Origin: an uncultured Planctomycetaceae bacterium
GTDB lineage: Bacteria > Planctomycetota > Planctomycetia > Pirellulales > UBA1268
Length of the DNA stretch: 5,553 nucleotides
Direction: 5' to 3'
Assembly (NCBI GenBank): GCA_903958265.1
Contig: CAJBSQ010000515.1
Location: 1 to 5,553, forward strand
Positions 1 through 5,553 of the stretch are shown here, piece after piece; within the stretch, counting starts at the first letter, position 1; each line of letters starts with the position of its first letter. The translations under genes were made by a program, and so were the position numbers. The notes beneath the pieces were generated by a model. It saw only the letters and a program-made list of their open reading frames with translations, did no database searches and was not told the origin of the DNA.

Positions 1-4
1 ACAC

Positions 5-1066
5 GTGATCGTCGCCGGGAAGAGGCTCGACGAGCCAGGGTGGCAGGCTGAGGGTTCCCGCGGTTTTACGCTGGTTGAACTTCTGGTCGTGATCGCGATC
101 ATCGCCACGCTGATCGGCCTGCTCCTGCCCGCCGTGCAGACGGCCCGGGAAGCCGCCCGGCGGATGGCCTGTGCCAACAACCTCAAGCAGATCGGCCTCG
201 GGGTGCTTTCGCACGAAAGCGCCCGCAAGCGGTTGCCTGCCGGATTCACCGTCCAGGCCGCCAGCGGAAAATCAGGCAGGGCCCAGTGGGGATGGGGTGC
301 GTTCATTCTTCCCTACACGGAGAACACGCAGCTCTTCGACTCCCTGCGGGTCAAAGAACTCGAACTGCATGACGTGCTGACGAATGCCTCGTATGCCACC
401 GCGAAGGCTGGGTTGCAGGCGTCTGTCTCCATGTACCGCTGCCCCTCCGACATCGGCGGGTCGCTCAACGATCTTGCTGACTTCGGCACCGCGGCCCCCG
501 TGTCGGCGGGTTTCCTTCTGGGCACGTCCAACTATGTCGGGAGTGCCGGCGACGGCGCCAAGAACTCGGCGGGCACACAATCCAACGGGCCGGTCAATGC
601 GAACGATTCGAACGGCGTCTTGTTCGGGATGTCGACCTCCTCCATCGGCGAGGGCATCCTCGGTAAAAAAATGGCGGAGATATCCGACGGCACGAGCAAG
701 ACACTGCTCGCCGGCGAGCGGTGCGGTGCGGTCAGTCAGGCTGCCGCGCAGGCGGGCAACGGCAGCTTTGCCGCCGTGTGGGCCGGCAACGGCCGGCCGG
801 TGGGGGGCACGAGCATCGATGGTGCCGGACGCTGCCTGGGACGTACCGCCGGACCCGGGTATCCGGCCCCATCCGGCGGCAACGTGTATCTCAACTCGTT
901 TGGCAACTCCGGCCACAACGGCAAGTTTTTCAACAGCTGGCATCCGGGCGGTGTTCCCTTTGTTCGCGTCGACGGCTCGGTGCTGTTTCTGATGGACTCG
1001 ATTGAAGCCGTTTTGGTGTGTGCCGGTGCCCACCGCAGCGATAGCCTCGACATGGGGGCTCAATGA
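5..1066 (+). CDS. DUF1559 prepilin-like protein with HX9DG C-terminal motif (start uncertain)
   Basis: Predicted type IV pilin/pseudopilin-like envelope protein of the DUF1559 (SBP_bac_10) family. The N-terminus has a prepilin-type methylation motif: Gly20-Phe21 is the expected prepilin peptidase cleavage site, followed by TLVELLVV with the conserved Glu at +5 (residue 25) and a hydrophobic helix to about residue 42, then the family-typical PAVQTAREAARR and NNLKQIGL. Further family landmarks are LPYTEN (102-107), RCPSD (145-149) and DGTSKTLLAGE (228-238). The C-terminus carries H313, nine residues, then D323-G324, which matches the HX9DG signature exactly. A length of 353 aa is normal for the family. 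The GTG at 5 is the first visible start and gives a leader of 20 residues; no ATG, GTG or TTG lies between it and the cleavage site, so the true start may be upstream of the window. The role of the family is not established; substrate binding or pilus-like assembly is only inferred. It overlaps the next gene by 4 bases. Confidence 0.9.
   Translation: MIVAGKRLDEPGWQAEGSRGFTLVELLVVIAIIATLIGLLLPAVQTAREAARRMACANNLKQIGLGVLSHESARKRLPAGFTVQAASGKSGRAQWGWGAFILPYTENTQLFDSLRVKELELHDVLTNASYATAKAGLQASVSMYRCPSDIGGSLNDLADFGTAAPVSAGFLLGTSNYVGSAGDGAKNSAGTQSNGPVNANDSNGVLFGMSTSSIGEGILGKKMAEISDGTSKTLLAGERCGAVSQAAAQAGNGSFAAVWAGNGRPVGGTSIDGAGRCLGRTAGPGYPAPSGGNVYLNSFGNSGHNGKFFNSWHPGGVPFVRVDGSVLFLMDSIEAVLVCAGAHRSDSLDMGAQ
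1063..1066 (+). other. ATGA stop/start overlap, probable translational coupling
   Basis: The TGA stop of the DUF1559 gene (1064-1066) overlaps the ATG start of the lipoprotein gene (1063-1065). The only purine-rich run upstream is GGGGG at 1054-1058, four bases from the ATG, which is a weak and close Shine-Dalgarno. This arrangement suggests that ribosomes finishing the first gene re-initiate on the second, so the two products would be made together. Coupling is inferred from the overlap. Confidence 0.65.
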
Positions 1067-1479
1067 CTGCCGTCGTGTCACTCAGGCTCCTGCGACTCTT
1101 CGGAGCAGTCGCCCTCGGCTTGGCCATGACGGCCGGCTGTGACTGGTGGCTGCGAATCACCGAGGTCTCGGGGACTGTGCTCGTTGACGGAAAGCCTGCC
1201 GAAGGTGTCCAACTGGTGTTTCAGCCGGTTGCGAAGAACAGGCCGAGGGCCTTTGCTCAGACCGGGAAAGATGGCACCTATCGCCTAGGACGGCAGGGGC
1301 CGGGTGACAAGAGTGGAGCTGCCTCGGGGGAGTATCGCGTGCAGGTGCTGTCCGACAGTGAGTCGCCGAACCCCATCGCGATCCCCGCGGAATACAACGT
1401 AAAAACGACGCTCGAGTTCAAGGTGATACCCGGCAAGAAGAACGTCTTCGACATCGACGTGAAGACACGCACGAACTAA
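1063..1479 (+). CDS. Small predicted lipoprotein, carboxypeptidase-regulatory/transthyretin-like fold
   Basis: Predicted secreted lipoprotein of 138 aa. Residues 7-25 form a short basic then hydrophobic signal peptide ending in MTAG-Cys26, a plausible but non-canonical lipobox (Thr rather than Leu at -3). The mature part is one beta-sandwich-like domain: VSGTVLVDGKPAEGVQLVFQP (35-55), then GKDGTYRL (68-75), SGEYRVQV (88-95), and a C-terminal IPAEYNVKTTLEFKVIPG (107-124) ending NVFDIDV. This pattern, with the IPA-x-Y-N-x-K-T box near the end, is typical of the small planctomycete lipoproteins usually annotated as carboxypeptidase regulatory-like or hypothetical. They are often encoded beside DUF1559 genes. 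No catalytic residues are visible, and the fold suggests a structural or binding role. Cys26 is followed by Asp27. The start is fixed by the ATGA overlap and by the position of the signal peptide. Precise function is unknown. Confidence 0.87.
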   Translation: MTAVVSLRLLRLFGAVALGLAMTAGCDWWLRITEVSGTVLVDGKPAEGVQLVFQPVAKNRPRAFAQTGKDGTYRLGRQGPGDKSGAASGEYRVQVLSDSESPNPIAIPAEYNVKTTLEFKVIPGKKNVFDIDVKTRTN

Positions 1480-1483
1480 GGAA
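1478..1483 (+). promoter_or_regulatory. Ribosome binding site of the PEP-CTERM gene
   Basis: AAGGAA lies 6 bases before the ATG at 1490 and overlaps the TAA stop of the lipoprotein gene (1477-1479). It is the best Shine-Dalgarno in the window. It supports ATG 1490 over the in-frame ATG at 1505 as the start of the large gene. Confidence 0.75.
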
Positions 1484-1489
1484 TCTCAG

Positions 1490-1663
1490 ATGCGCTCCGT
1501 GATCATGCCGTTCCACCGTCCGCAAAAAGTGCTTTCACACACATCGATTTCCTACACGCGGCGACCGATCGGTGCCTCCTCGTATGGTCGTGCGTTCCTC
1601 CCGGCGGCGTATGGGATCCTCCTCTTTGGAGCGATCACGGCAGTCGCCCGCGATGCAGCGGCT
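1490..1663 (+). other. Extended signal peptide of the PEP-CTERM protein
   Basis: Residues 1-58. The basic n-region includes a twin arginine (TRRPIGAS, R24-R25). The hydrophobic core runs FLPAAYGILLFGAITAVA (36-53), and signal peptidase I would most plausibly cut after Ala58 (AAA-TDYY), or alternatively after Ala53. The n-region of about 34 residues is much longer than a standard Sec signal. If translation instead began at the ATG at 1505 it would be five residues shorter, but the Shine-Dalgarno favours 1490. Confidence 0.7.
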
Positions 1664-4600
1664 ACCGACTACTACTTCGACACGAATGGCACAACGTTAA
1701 ACGGCGACGGCACCGGGCCGTTCCAGACCAGCTCGGCGAGGATCTCGACGTCCGCGTCGGGGACGGTCGCGGCGATCAACTGGCCTGGTGCGAGCATTGG
1801 TGGCACGAGCTCGATTCAGTTCGGGTTCGGCACCGCTCCCGGCAACAGCACCAGTGGCGGGACCGTGACGGTTGGAAACAGTTCGAATCCATCCGCAGGT
1901 AACCCTACGGTTGGAACGATGTTCTTCAACGCCTCCGGCACGAATCCATACACCCTGCAAAACTCAGGGTCGAACCCGAGCCCCAAGATCGTTCTCACCG
2001 GCACCAGCAGTTTCCAGAACGGCTACGGCATCGTCGTGAACTCGAATGTCGTGGGCACCACCACATTTCTGGCCAACACGAGCGTGAGCGGTGCAAACAC
2101 GCTGAGGATTGAACTCACCGCCAACCAGACCTGGCAGAACAACAGCTCGGCCTATGATCTCGCCGTAAACATTCCTGTGTTCGGCAGTTTCAGTGTCACC
2201 AAGGATGGTGTGGGCTCGCTTACACTCGGCGGATCGAACACATTCAATAACCTCATCGTGGCCGCCGGCACCACGACCCTGACGAACCTCAACAGTTCCG
2301 GCACGGGCACGCTCACGGTCAACGGTGGGGCGACGCTCCGCCTCCTCGCACCTTTGTCAAAGAACGTGGCCAACTCCGGCGCGATCTCGATTGGCGCCGG
2401 CGGGAACCTCACGGCGGGGTCGCTGGGAAGTGGCGTCCTTGGCTTGGCGGGGGTCAGCGGCACCAGCGCCTCGTTCACGAGCACGAGCGTCGGCACGCTC
2501 GGGATCGGGGAGTTCACCATGGGCGGCAACACCGTCGTCGCCATGGCCGCGGGGAGCGGGATCCTCTCCACCGGAGCCGTCGCCGTCTCCGGCGCCAGCA
2601 ACGTGCTGTCGCTGTCGGGCGCCTTCCCGATCGGCACCACCACGCTGGTGGCGGGCACAAGTCTCGCGAACTCAGGCGTCATCTCGCTCACGGGTGCCGC
2701 GGTCGGCAATCAGACGATCGCCCTGGGGGGTTCGGGCACCGTCGGCCGAACGACCTACACGTTCACGAGCACCACGAACGCCCTGCAGGTGCAGGCGGCG
2801 GGCGGTCCCTTTGATCTGACCTGGAACGGCGGCCCGAGCGGCACCTGGAACACCACCTCCGCCGACTGGCAGCAGAACGGCAGCGGACCCAATATCGAGT
2901 TCATCATCGGCGACAACGTCGCCTTTGACTCGGCCGCCACCGTGGCGGTCGATTCCGGTACTGCCGCCGCGATCAGCGCCGGCAACGTCTCGGCGGGCAA
3001 CGCGGCCGGTGCGGTGACGCTCTCGGGCAGTGCCATCTCGGTCGGAGGAACGCTCACGAAATCGGCAGCCGGCACGTTCACGACAAGCAACGCCGTCTCG
3101 GTCGCCCAGGGCGTGGCCGTGGGCGGGGGTACGTTCGTGAGCAATGGGCCGCTGACGGTGTCCGGGGGAGGCGTCTCGGTAACCGGTGGCGAGGCGCAGC
3201 TCAACGCGGCCACGGCGATCACCGGCAACGTCACGATCACGGGCGGCACAGCCACCCTCAACGCGGCCAACACAATCTCGGGCACGGTGCTGGCGAGCGG
3301 CGGTAGCCTGATCGTCGGCCACACCACTGCCCTCGGAACGGCGGGAGTGACGCTGAACGGCGGGCAGCTCGTGACCTTATCGAGCGCGACGAGCATGGCA
3401 AATGCGATCACGGTGGCCGCGGGCGGCGGCACGCTCAATGCCGGCACGACCATCTTCACGGGCAACCTCGTCGTCAGCGCCGGCACCCTTGGCCTGACAG
3501 GCAGCGCGTCCGTCGGAAAACTGAGCGGTGGCGTCGGTAGCAGCGTCACCAATGCGGTCACGTCGGGCACGGCCGTGCTGACCACCGTGTTCTCCAGCAG
3601 CGGCACGTCGACCTATGCCGGCACGATCGCCGACAATGGCGGCGGCGTGGTCGCTCTCGTGAAGACCGGCCTGACGACCGGTGACCTGGTGCTCACGGCC
3701 AGCAACAGCTTCAGCGGCGGCACGAGGCTCGACAGTGACATCTTCATCCAGCAGGCCTCCGGCCTGGGCACCGGTGCCATCTCCTCGATCGGACCCGATG
3801 CCCGTATCTACTGGGATGGCGTCGATGCGAGCGTGACGATCGCCAACGAGCTCGTCACCGGCACGGCGCTCACCAACGCCCTGGCGTTCGCCCCAGGCGC
3901 CTCCAGGACCGTGGTGCCGACGGGCAACATCTCCGGTGCCGGCCAGATCAAGGTGAGTGGGAACGCCACGGCGACACTCGACCTCCAGCAGCAGACGACC
4001 CTGACGAACACCAACCAGGGGGGCGTCGAGATCGGGACCGGCCGCGTGGTCATCAACAACGGCGGCAACCTCGGCGCAGGCAACGTCAACTTCGGCACCG
4101 GATCGAACAGTTTTCTCATCATCGGCGGGTCGAGCGTGACGGTGTCGAATCCCCTCACGATCGGGAGCACCGCCAACACTGGTGCCGGCACTGCCAACAT
4201 CGACACGGCCGGCAACTCGCTGATGGTGCTTGCGGGCATCGCCGAGAGGCCGGGCAACCTGCCCGGCAGCGTCGTCAAACTCGGAACAGGAGACCTGACG
4301 CTTGCCGGCACGAGCACCTACGGGGGGCCCACGACCGTCTCGGCGGGCACCCTGCTCGTGATGGGTGAGCTCTATTCGGGCACGGCGACGGCACTCACCA
4401 CCACCGGCTCGGGGGCGGCGATCGGTGGCGACGGTCTGCTGCGGGGAAGCCTGGCGTTTGCCAGCGGCGGCAACTTCGTGTTCAACCCCGCTACCACGCT
4501 CACCGTCAGTGGCTCGAGCGTGACCTTTGGCGGCTTCGGCATTGCGAATCTTCTCGGCCTCAGCCAATCGACACCGGAAGGCACCTACACGCTGATCGAC

Positions 4601-4804
4601 GGGGCGGCGACCGTGTCTGCCGTGAATCTCGCAAACGTCGGCGCGACAAACGCCTACGATCTTGGCGGCGGCAAGTCGGCCTACTTCGGTATCGGCAGCC
4701 TGACGGTCACGATCGTGCCGGAACCAGCGACGACGGCCTTCCTCGTGGTCGTGGCGGGCATGGCTCCGTGGCTCGTCCTGCGAAGGCGCCGCCGGCTTGG
4801 CTGA
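1490..4804 (+). CDS. Large PEP-CTERM surface protein with autotransporter-associated beta-strand (PATR) repeats
   Basis: Predicted exported repeat protein of 1104 aa. An unusually long basic n-region (1-34) precedes a hydrophobic segment (35-53) and an AAA-T cleavage site near residue 58. The mature protein opens with DYYFDTNGTTLNGDGTG, a common opening in planctomycete beta-repeat proteins. It is then rich in Gly, Ala, Thr, Ser, Val and Asn, and I saw no cysteine. PATR-like units (K-x-G-x-G-x-L-x-L-x-G-x-x-x-[YF]-x-G-x-T) are clearest at 236-264, 725-764 and 928-957, and a 19-residue tandem repeat covers about 569-625. LTWNGGPSGTWNTTSADWQ from 443 looks like the start of a second passenger module. 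The last ~60 residues (GTYTLIDG...KSAYFGIGSLTV) and the tail VPEP (1076-1079), hydrophobic stretch and RRRRR are characteristic of planctomycete PEP-CTERM proteins. The expected shape is a long beta-solenoid, and adhesion or surface-layer roles are inference. No autotransporter beta-barrel is present. It follows the lipoprotein gene by 10 bases. Confidence 0.9.
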   Translation: MRSVIMPFHRPQKVLSHTSISYTRRPIGASSYGRAFLPAAYGILLFGAITAVARDAAATDYYFDTNGTTLNGDGTGPFQTSSARISTSASGTVAAINWPGASIGGTSSIQFGFGTAPGNSTSGGTVTVGNSSNPSAGNPTVGTMFFNASGTNPYTLQNSGSNPSPKIVLTGTSSFQNGYGIVVNSNVVGTTTFLANTSVSGANTLRIELTANQTWQNNSSAYDLAVNIPVFGSFSVTKDGVGSLTLGGSNTFNNLIVAAGTTTLTNLNSSGTGTLTVNGGATLRLLAPLSKNVANSGAISIGAGGNLTAGSLGSGVLGLAGVSGTSASFTSTSVGTLGIGEFTMGGNTVVAMAAGSGILSTGAVAVSGASNVLSLSGAFPIGTTTLVAGTSLANSGVISLTGAAVGNQTIALGGSGTVGRTTYTFTSTTNALQVQAAGGPFDLTWNGGPSGTWNTTSADWQQNGSGPNIEFIIGDNVAFDSAATVAVDSGTAAAISAGNVSAGNAAGAVTLSGSAISVGGTLTKSAAGTFTTSNAVSVAQGVAVGGGTFVSNGPLTVSGGGVSVTGGEAQLNAATAITGNVTITGGTATLNAANTISGTVLASGGSLIVGHTTALGTAGVTLNGGQLVTLSSATSMANAITVAAGGGTLNAGTTIFTGNLVVSAGTLGLTGSASVGKLSGGVGSSVTNAVTSGTAVLTTVFSSSGTSTYAGTIADNGGGVVALVKTGLTTGDLVLTASNSFSGGTRLDSDIFIQQASGLGTGAISSIGPDARIYWDGVDASVTIANELVTGTALTNALAFAPGASRTVVPTGNISGAGQIKVSGNATATLDLQQQTTLTNTNQGGVEIGTGRVVINNGGNLGAGNVNFGTGSNSFLIIGGSSVTVSNPLTIGSTANTGAGTANIDTAGNSLMVLAGIAERPGNLPGSVVKLGTGDLTLAGTSTYGGPTTVSAGTLLVMGELYSGTATALTTTGSGAAIGGDGLLRGSLAFASGGNFVFNPATTLTVSGSSVTFGGFGIANLLGLSQSTPEGTYTLIDGAATVSAVNLANVGATNAYDLGGGKSAYFGIGSLTVTIVPEPATTAFLVVVAGMAPWLVLRRRRRLG
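2195..2281 (+). repeat. PATR-type beta-strand repeat unit, first module
   Basis: Encodes residues 236-264 of the large protein. It reads VTKDGVGSLTLGGSNTFNN and then LIVAAGTTTL, matching the usual order K-x-G-x-G-x-L-x-L-x-G-x-N-x-[YF] followed by V-x-A-G-T-L-like residues. The unit is somewhat degenerate, since the Gly-Gly-Thr after the aromatic residue is replaced by Asn-Asn-Leu. Confidence 0.65.
3194..3364 (+). repeat. Tandem repeat, 57 bp (19 codons), about three copies
   Basis: Three consecutive 57-base units encode residues 569-587, 588-606 and 607-625 of the large protein. Units 1 and 2 align without gaps (AQLNAATAITGNVTITGGT against ATLNAANTISGTVLASGGS) and share an exact 13-base word, CTCAACGCGGCCA, at 3200 and 3257. 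Unit 3 (LIVGHTTALGTAGVTLNGG) keeps the spacing of the Gly-Gly end and some small and hydrophobic positions but is diverged. A similar but less regular spacing may extend upstream toward residue 521. Confidence 0.65.
3662..3781 (+). repeat. PATR-type beta-strand repeat unit, second module
   Basis: Encodes residues 725-764. KTGLTTGDLVLTASNSFSGG (725-744) followed by T745, then ASGLGTGAI (756-764), is the clearest match in this protein to the autotransporter-associated beta-strand repeat. It is preceded by TYAGTIADNGGG, the usual Y-x-G-x-I-x-x-x-G lead-in of this repeat class. Confidence 0.8.
4271..4360 (+). repeat. PATR-type beta-strand repeat unit, C-terminal
   Basis: Encodes residues 928-957: VVKLGTGDLTLAGTSTYGG (928-946), then TTVSAGTLLV. 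It is a near-consensus unit and is followed by GSGAAIGGDGLLRGSLAF, the Gly-rich closing segment (L-x-G-x-G-x-x-x-G-x-x) that typically follows the last repeat in such proteins before the PEP-CTERM region. Confidence 0.8.
4715..4801 (+). other. PEP-CTERM sorting tail
   Basis: Encodes the last 29 residues: V-P-E-P-A (1076-1080), a hydrophobic stretch to about residue 1097, then five arginines and LG. This three-part layout (PEP motif, transmembrane helix, basic end) is the PEP-CTERM signal recognised by exosortases. No exosortase gene is in the window, so the processing enzyme must be encoded elsewhere. Confidence 0.88.
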
Positions 4805-4813
4805 GGGTCTACG

Positions 4814-5553
4814 CTACTCCTCGTCGGCAAACGGCTCGATCTCGACCGCCGCCGGCGGCAGGCTGTCGAGGAACACCTTCCCGTAGGGCTTGGTGAGCAT
4901 CCGCGGGTCCAGAATCACCACGGATCCTCGGTCCGTGTGCGTGCGGATCAGCCGGCCGAAGCCCTGCTTGAGCTTGAGCACCGCCTCGGGCAGCTGGTAC
5001 TCGGCGAAGGCGTTGCCCCCTGCCTGCTTGATGGCCTCGATCCGCGCGGCCACCAGCGGCCGGTCGGGCACGGCGAACGGCAGCTTCGTGATGATCACCG
5101 TCACCAGGCAATCGCCCGGCAGGTCGATCCCCTGCCAGAAGCCGTCGGTGCCCAGCAGCACGCTGCCCGGCCCCTCGCGGAACATCTCCAGCATCCGCGA
5201 CCGCGGCAGGCCGTCGGCCTGGCTGACGAGCCGGTAGTTCCGCCGCACGCACCAGCCGGCGAGTTCGGCCGACGCCTTGGCGAGGGCCGCGTGGCTCGTG
5301 AACAGCACCATCGTCCGGCCCTCGGTGCGGGCGACGTACCGCCGCACCATCCGCACGACGCCGGCGTCGTAGGGATCGCGGGTCGCCGGGTCGGGCAGCC
5401 GGTCGATGAGCACCAGTTTTGCCTGCCGCGGATAGTCGAAGGGACTGCCCAGCCGCCGGGCGAGCGTGGCATCGCCCAGGCCGAGCCGCCGCCGCTGGAA
5501 GGCGAAGGCGTCGGCGTCGTTGGCGGGGGTGATCGTCTCGTCGCCGGTCCACT
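4814..5553 (-). CDS. dinG: DinG-family ATP-dependent helicase, C-terminal half (5' end outside window)
   Basis: Superfamily 2 (XPD/Rad3-like) helicase of the DinG/YoaA group, predicted to unwind DNA using ATP in repair or replication-conflict resolution. About 245 C-terminal residues are visible, and the frame stays open to the window edge. The GTG at 5411-5413 is internal, because the same frame continues upstream through family-like sequence (FDYPRQAKLVLIDRLPDP). Landmarks in protein order are GRTMVLFTSH, a conserved beta strand of the second RecA-like domain; LLGTDGFWQGIDLPG, with motif V QGIDLPG at 5114-5134; LPFAVPDRPLVAAR; and QGFGRLIR, motif VI with the arginine finger, at 4943-4966, followed by DRGSVVILDPR. 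The gene ends in an acidic ADEE and a TAG stop. The Walker A motif, DEAH box and any Fe-S cysteines would be in the missing N-terminal part. It converges on the PEP-CTERM gene with 9 bases between stop codons. DinG and YoaA cannot be separated from this half alone. Confidence 0.92.
   Translation of the reverse strand, partial: WTGDETITPANDADAFAFQRRRLGLGDATLARRLGSPFDYPRQAKLVLIDRLPDPATRDPYDAGVVRMVRRYVARTEGRTMVLFTSHAALAKASAELAGWCVRRNYRLVSQADGLPRSRMLEMFREGPGSVLLGTDGFWQGIDLPGDCLVTVIITKLPFAVPDRPLVAARIEAIKQAGGNAFAEYQLPEAVLKLKQGFGRLIRTHTDRGSVVILDPRMLTKPYGKVFLDSLPPAAVEIEPFADEE

Noticed and set aside
665..671. Run of seven A in a GC-rich gene, possible slippage site
   Set aside because: It encodes Lys-Lys-Met in frame and the family signatures continue unbroken afterwards. 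No alternative-frame product with recognisable sequence follows.
272..1081. Minus-strand open frame of 269 aa opposite the DUF1559 gene
   Set aside because: It has no recognisable motif, whereas the plus frame carries the full prepilin motif, RCPSD, DGTS and HX9DG signatures.
1505..1507. Alternative ATG start for the large gene
   Set aside because: The AAGGAA at 1478-1483 is correctly spaced for the ATG at 1490, and no comparable site lies 5-10 bases before 1505.
2755..4567. Long open frames on the minus strand opposite the large gene (about 283 aa at 2755-3606 and 396 aa at 3377-4567)
   Set aside because: Their translations are Arg/Ala/Gly- or Pro/Val-rich without recognisable domains, as expected for antisense frames of a GC-rich, Gly/Thr/Ala-rich repeat gene. 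The plus-strand product has a signal peptide, family repeats and a sorting tail.
4848..4859. Perfect 12-base palindrome GCCGCCGGCGGC
   Set aside because: It lies inside the helicase coding sequence (a Pro-Pro-Ala-Ala stretch) and is built only of G and C triplets, so codon composition explains it. There is no T-run or second copy that would mark a site.
4809..5552. Minus-strand frame of 247 aa overlapping the helicase gene
   Set aside because: It is Arg/Pro/Ala-rich and offset from the frame that encodes QGIDLPG and QGFGRLIR. The helicase frame itself stays open to the window edge.

Overview
The window looks like chromosomal DNA from a GC-rich member of the Planctomycetota. The main evidence is a DUF1559 prepilin-like protein with the C-terminal HX9DG signature, a family heavily expanded in that phylum. 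Beside it are a small planctomycete-style lipoprotein and a large PEP-CTERM protein with autotransporter-associated beta-strand repeats. I cannot assign genus or species from sequence alone.

Layout: positions 5-4804 hold three genes on the plus strand, packed like an operon. The first is a DUF1559 pseudopilin-like protein (5-1066). It overlaps by 4 bases (ATGA) a predicted lipoprotein with a carboxypeptidase-regulatory/transthyretin-like fold (1063-1479). Ten bases later, behind a clear AAGGAA ribosome binding site, comes a 1104-residue Gly/Ala/Thr/Ser-rich secreted protein (1490-4804). It has PATR-type repeats and ends in a VPEP / hydrophobic / poly-Arg sorting tail. On the minus strand, converging on this cluster with a 9-base gap, is the C-terminal half of a DinG-family ATP-dependent helicase (4814 to beyond 5553). 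It carries helicase motifs V and VI; its N-terminal half (Walker A, DEAH box, possible Fe-S cysteines) lies outside the window.

How the genes may work together: all three plus-strand products carry export signals of different kinds (prepilin-type leader, lipobox, and signal peptide plus PEP-CTERM tail). The simplest reading is a co-transcribed envelope or surface cassette, in which the giant beta-repeat protein is displayed or released and the other two are envelope partners. No experimental function can be read from the sequence. The helicase is a DNA-repair-type housekeeping gene and is probably unrelated to the cassette.

The window is almost fully coding. There is no non-coding stretch over 300 bases, and I saw no tRNA, rRNA, CRISPR array, insertion sequence, riboswitch or convincing rho-independent terminator. 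The operon promoter must lie upstream of position 1. I did not find a clearly new system. The points most worth checking are the three-gene cassette, the apparent two-module build of the large protein, and its 19-residue tandem repeat.
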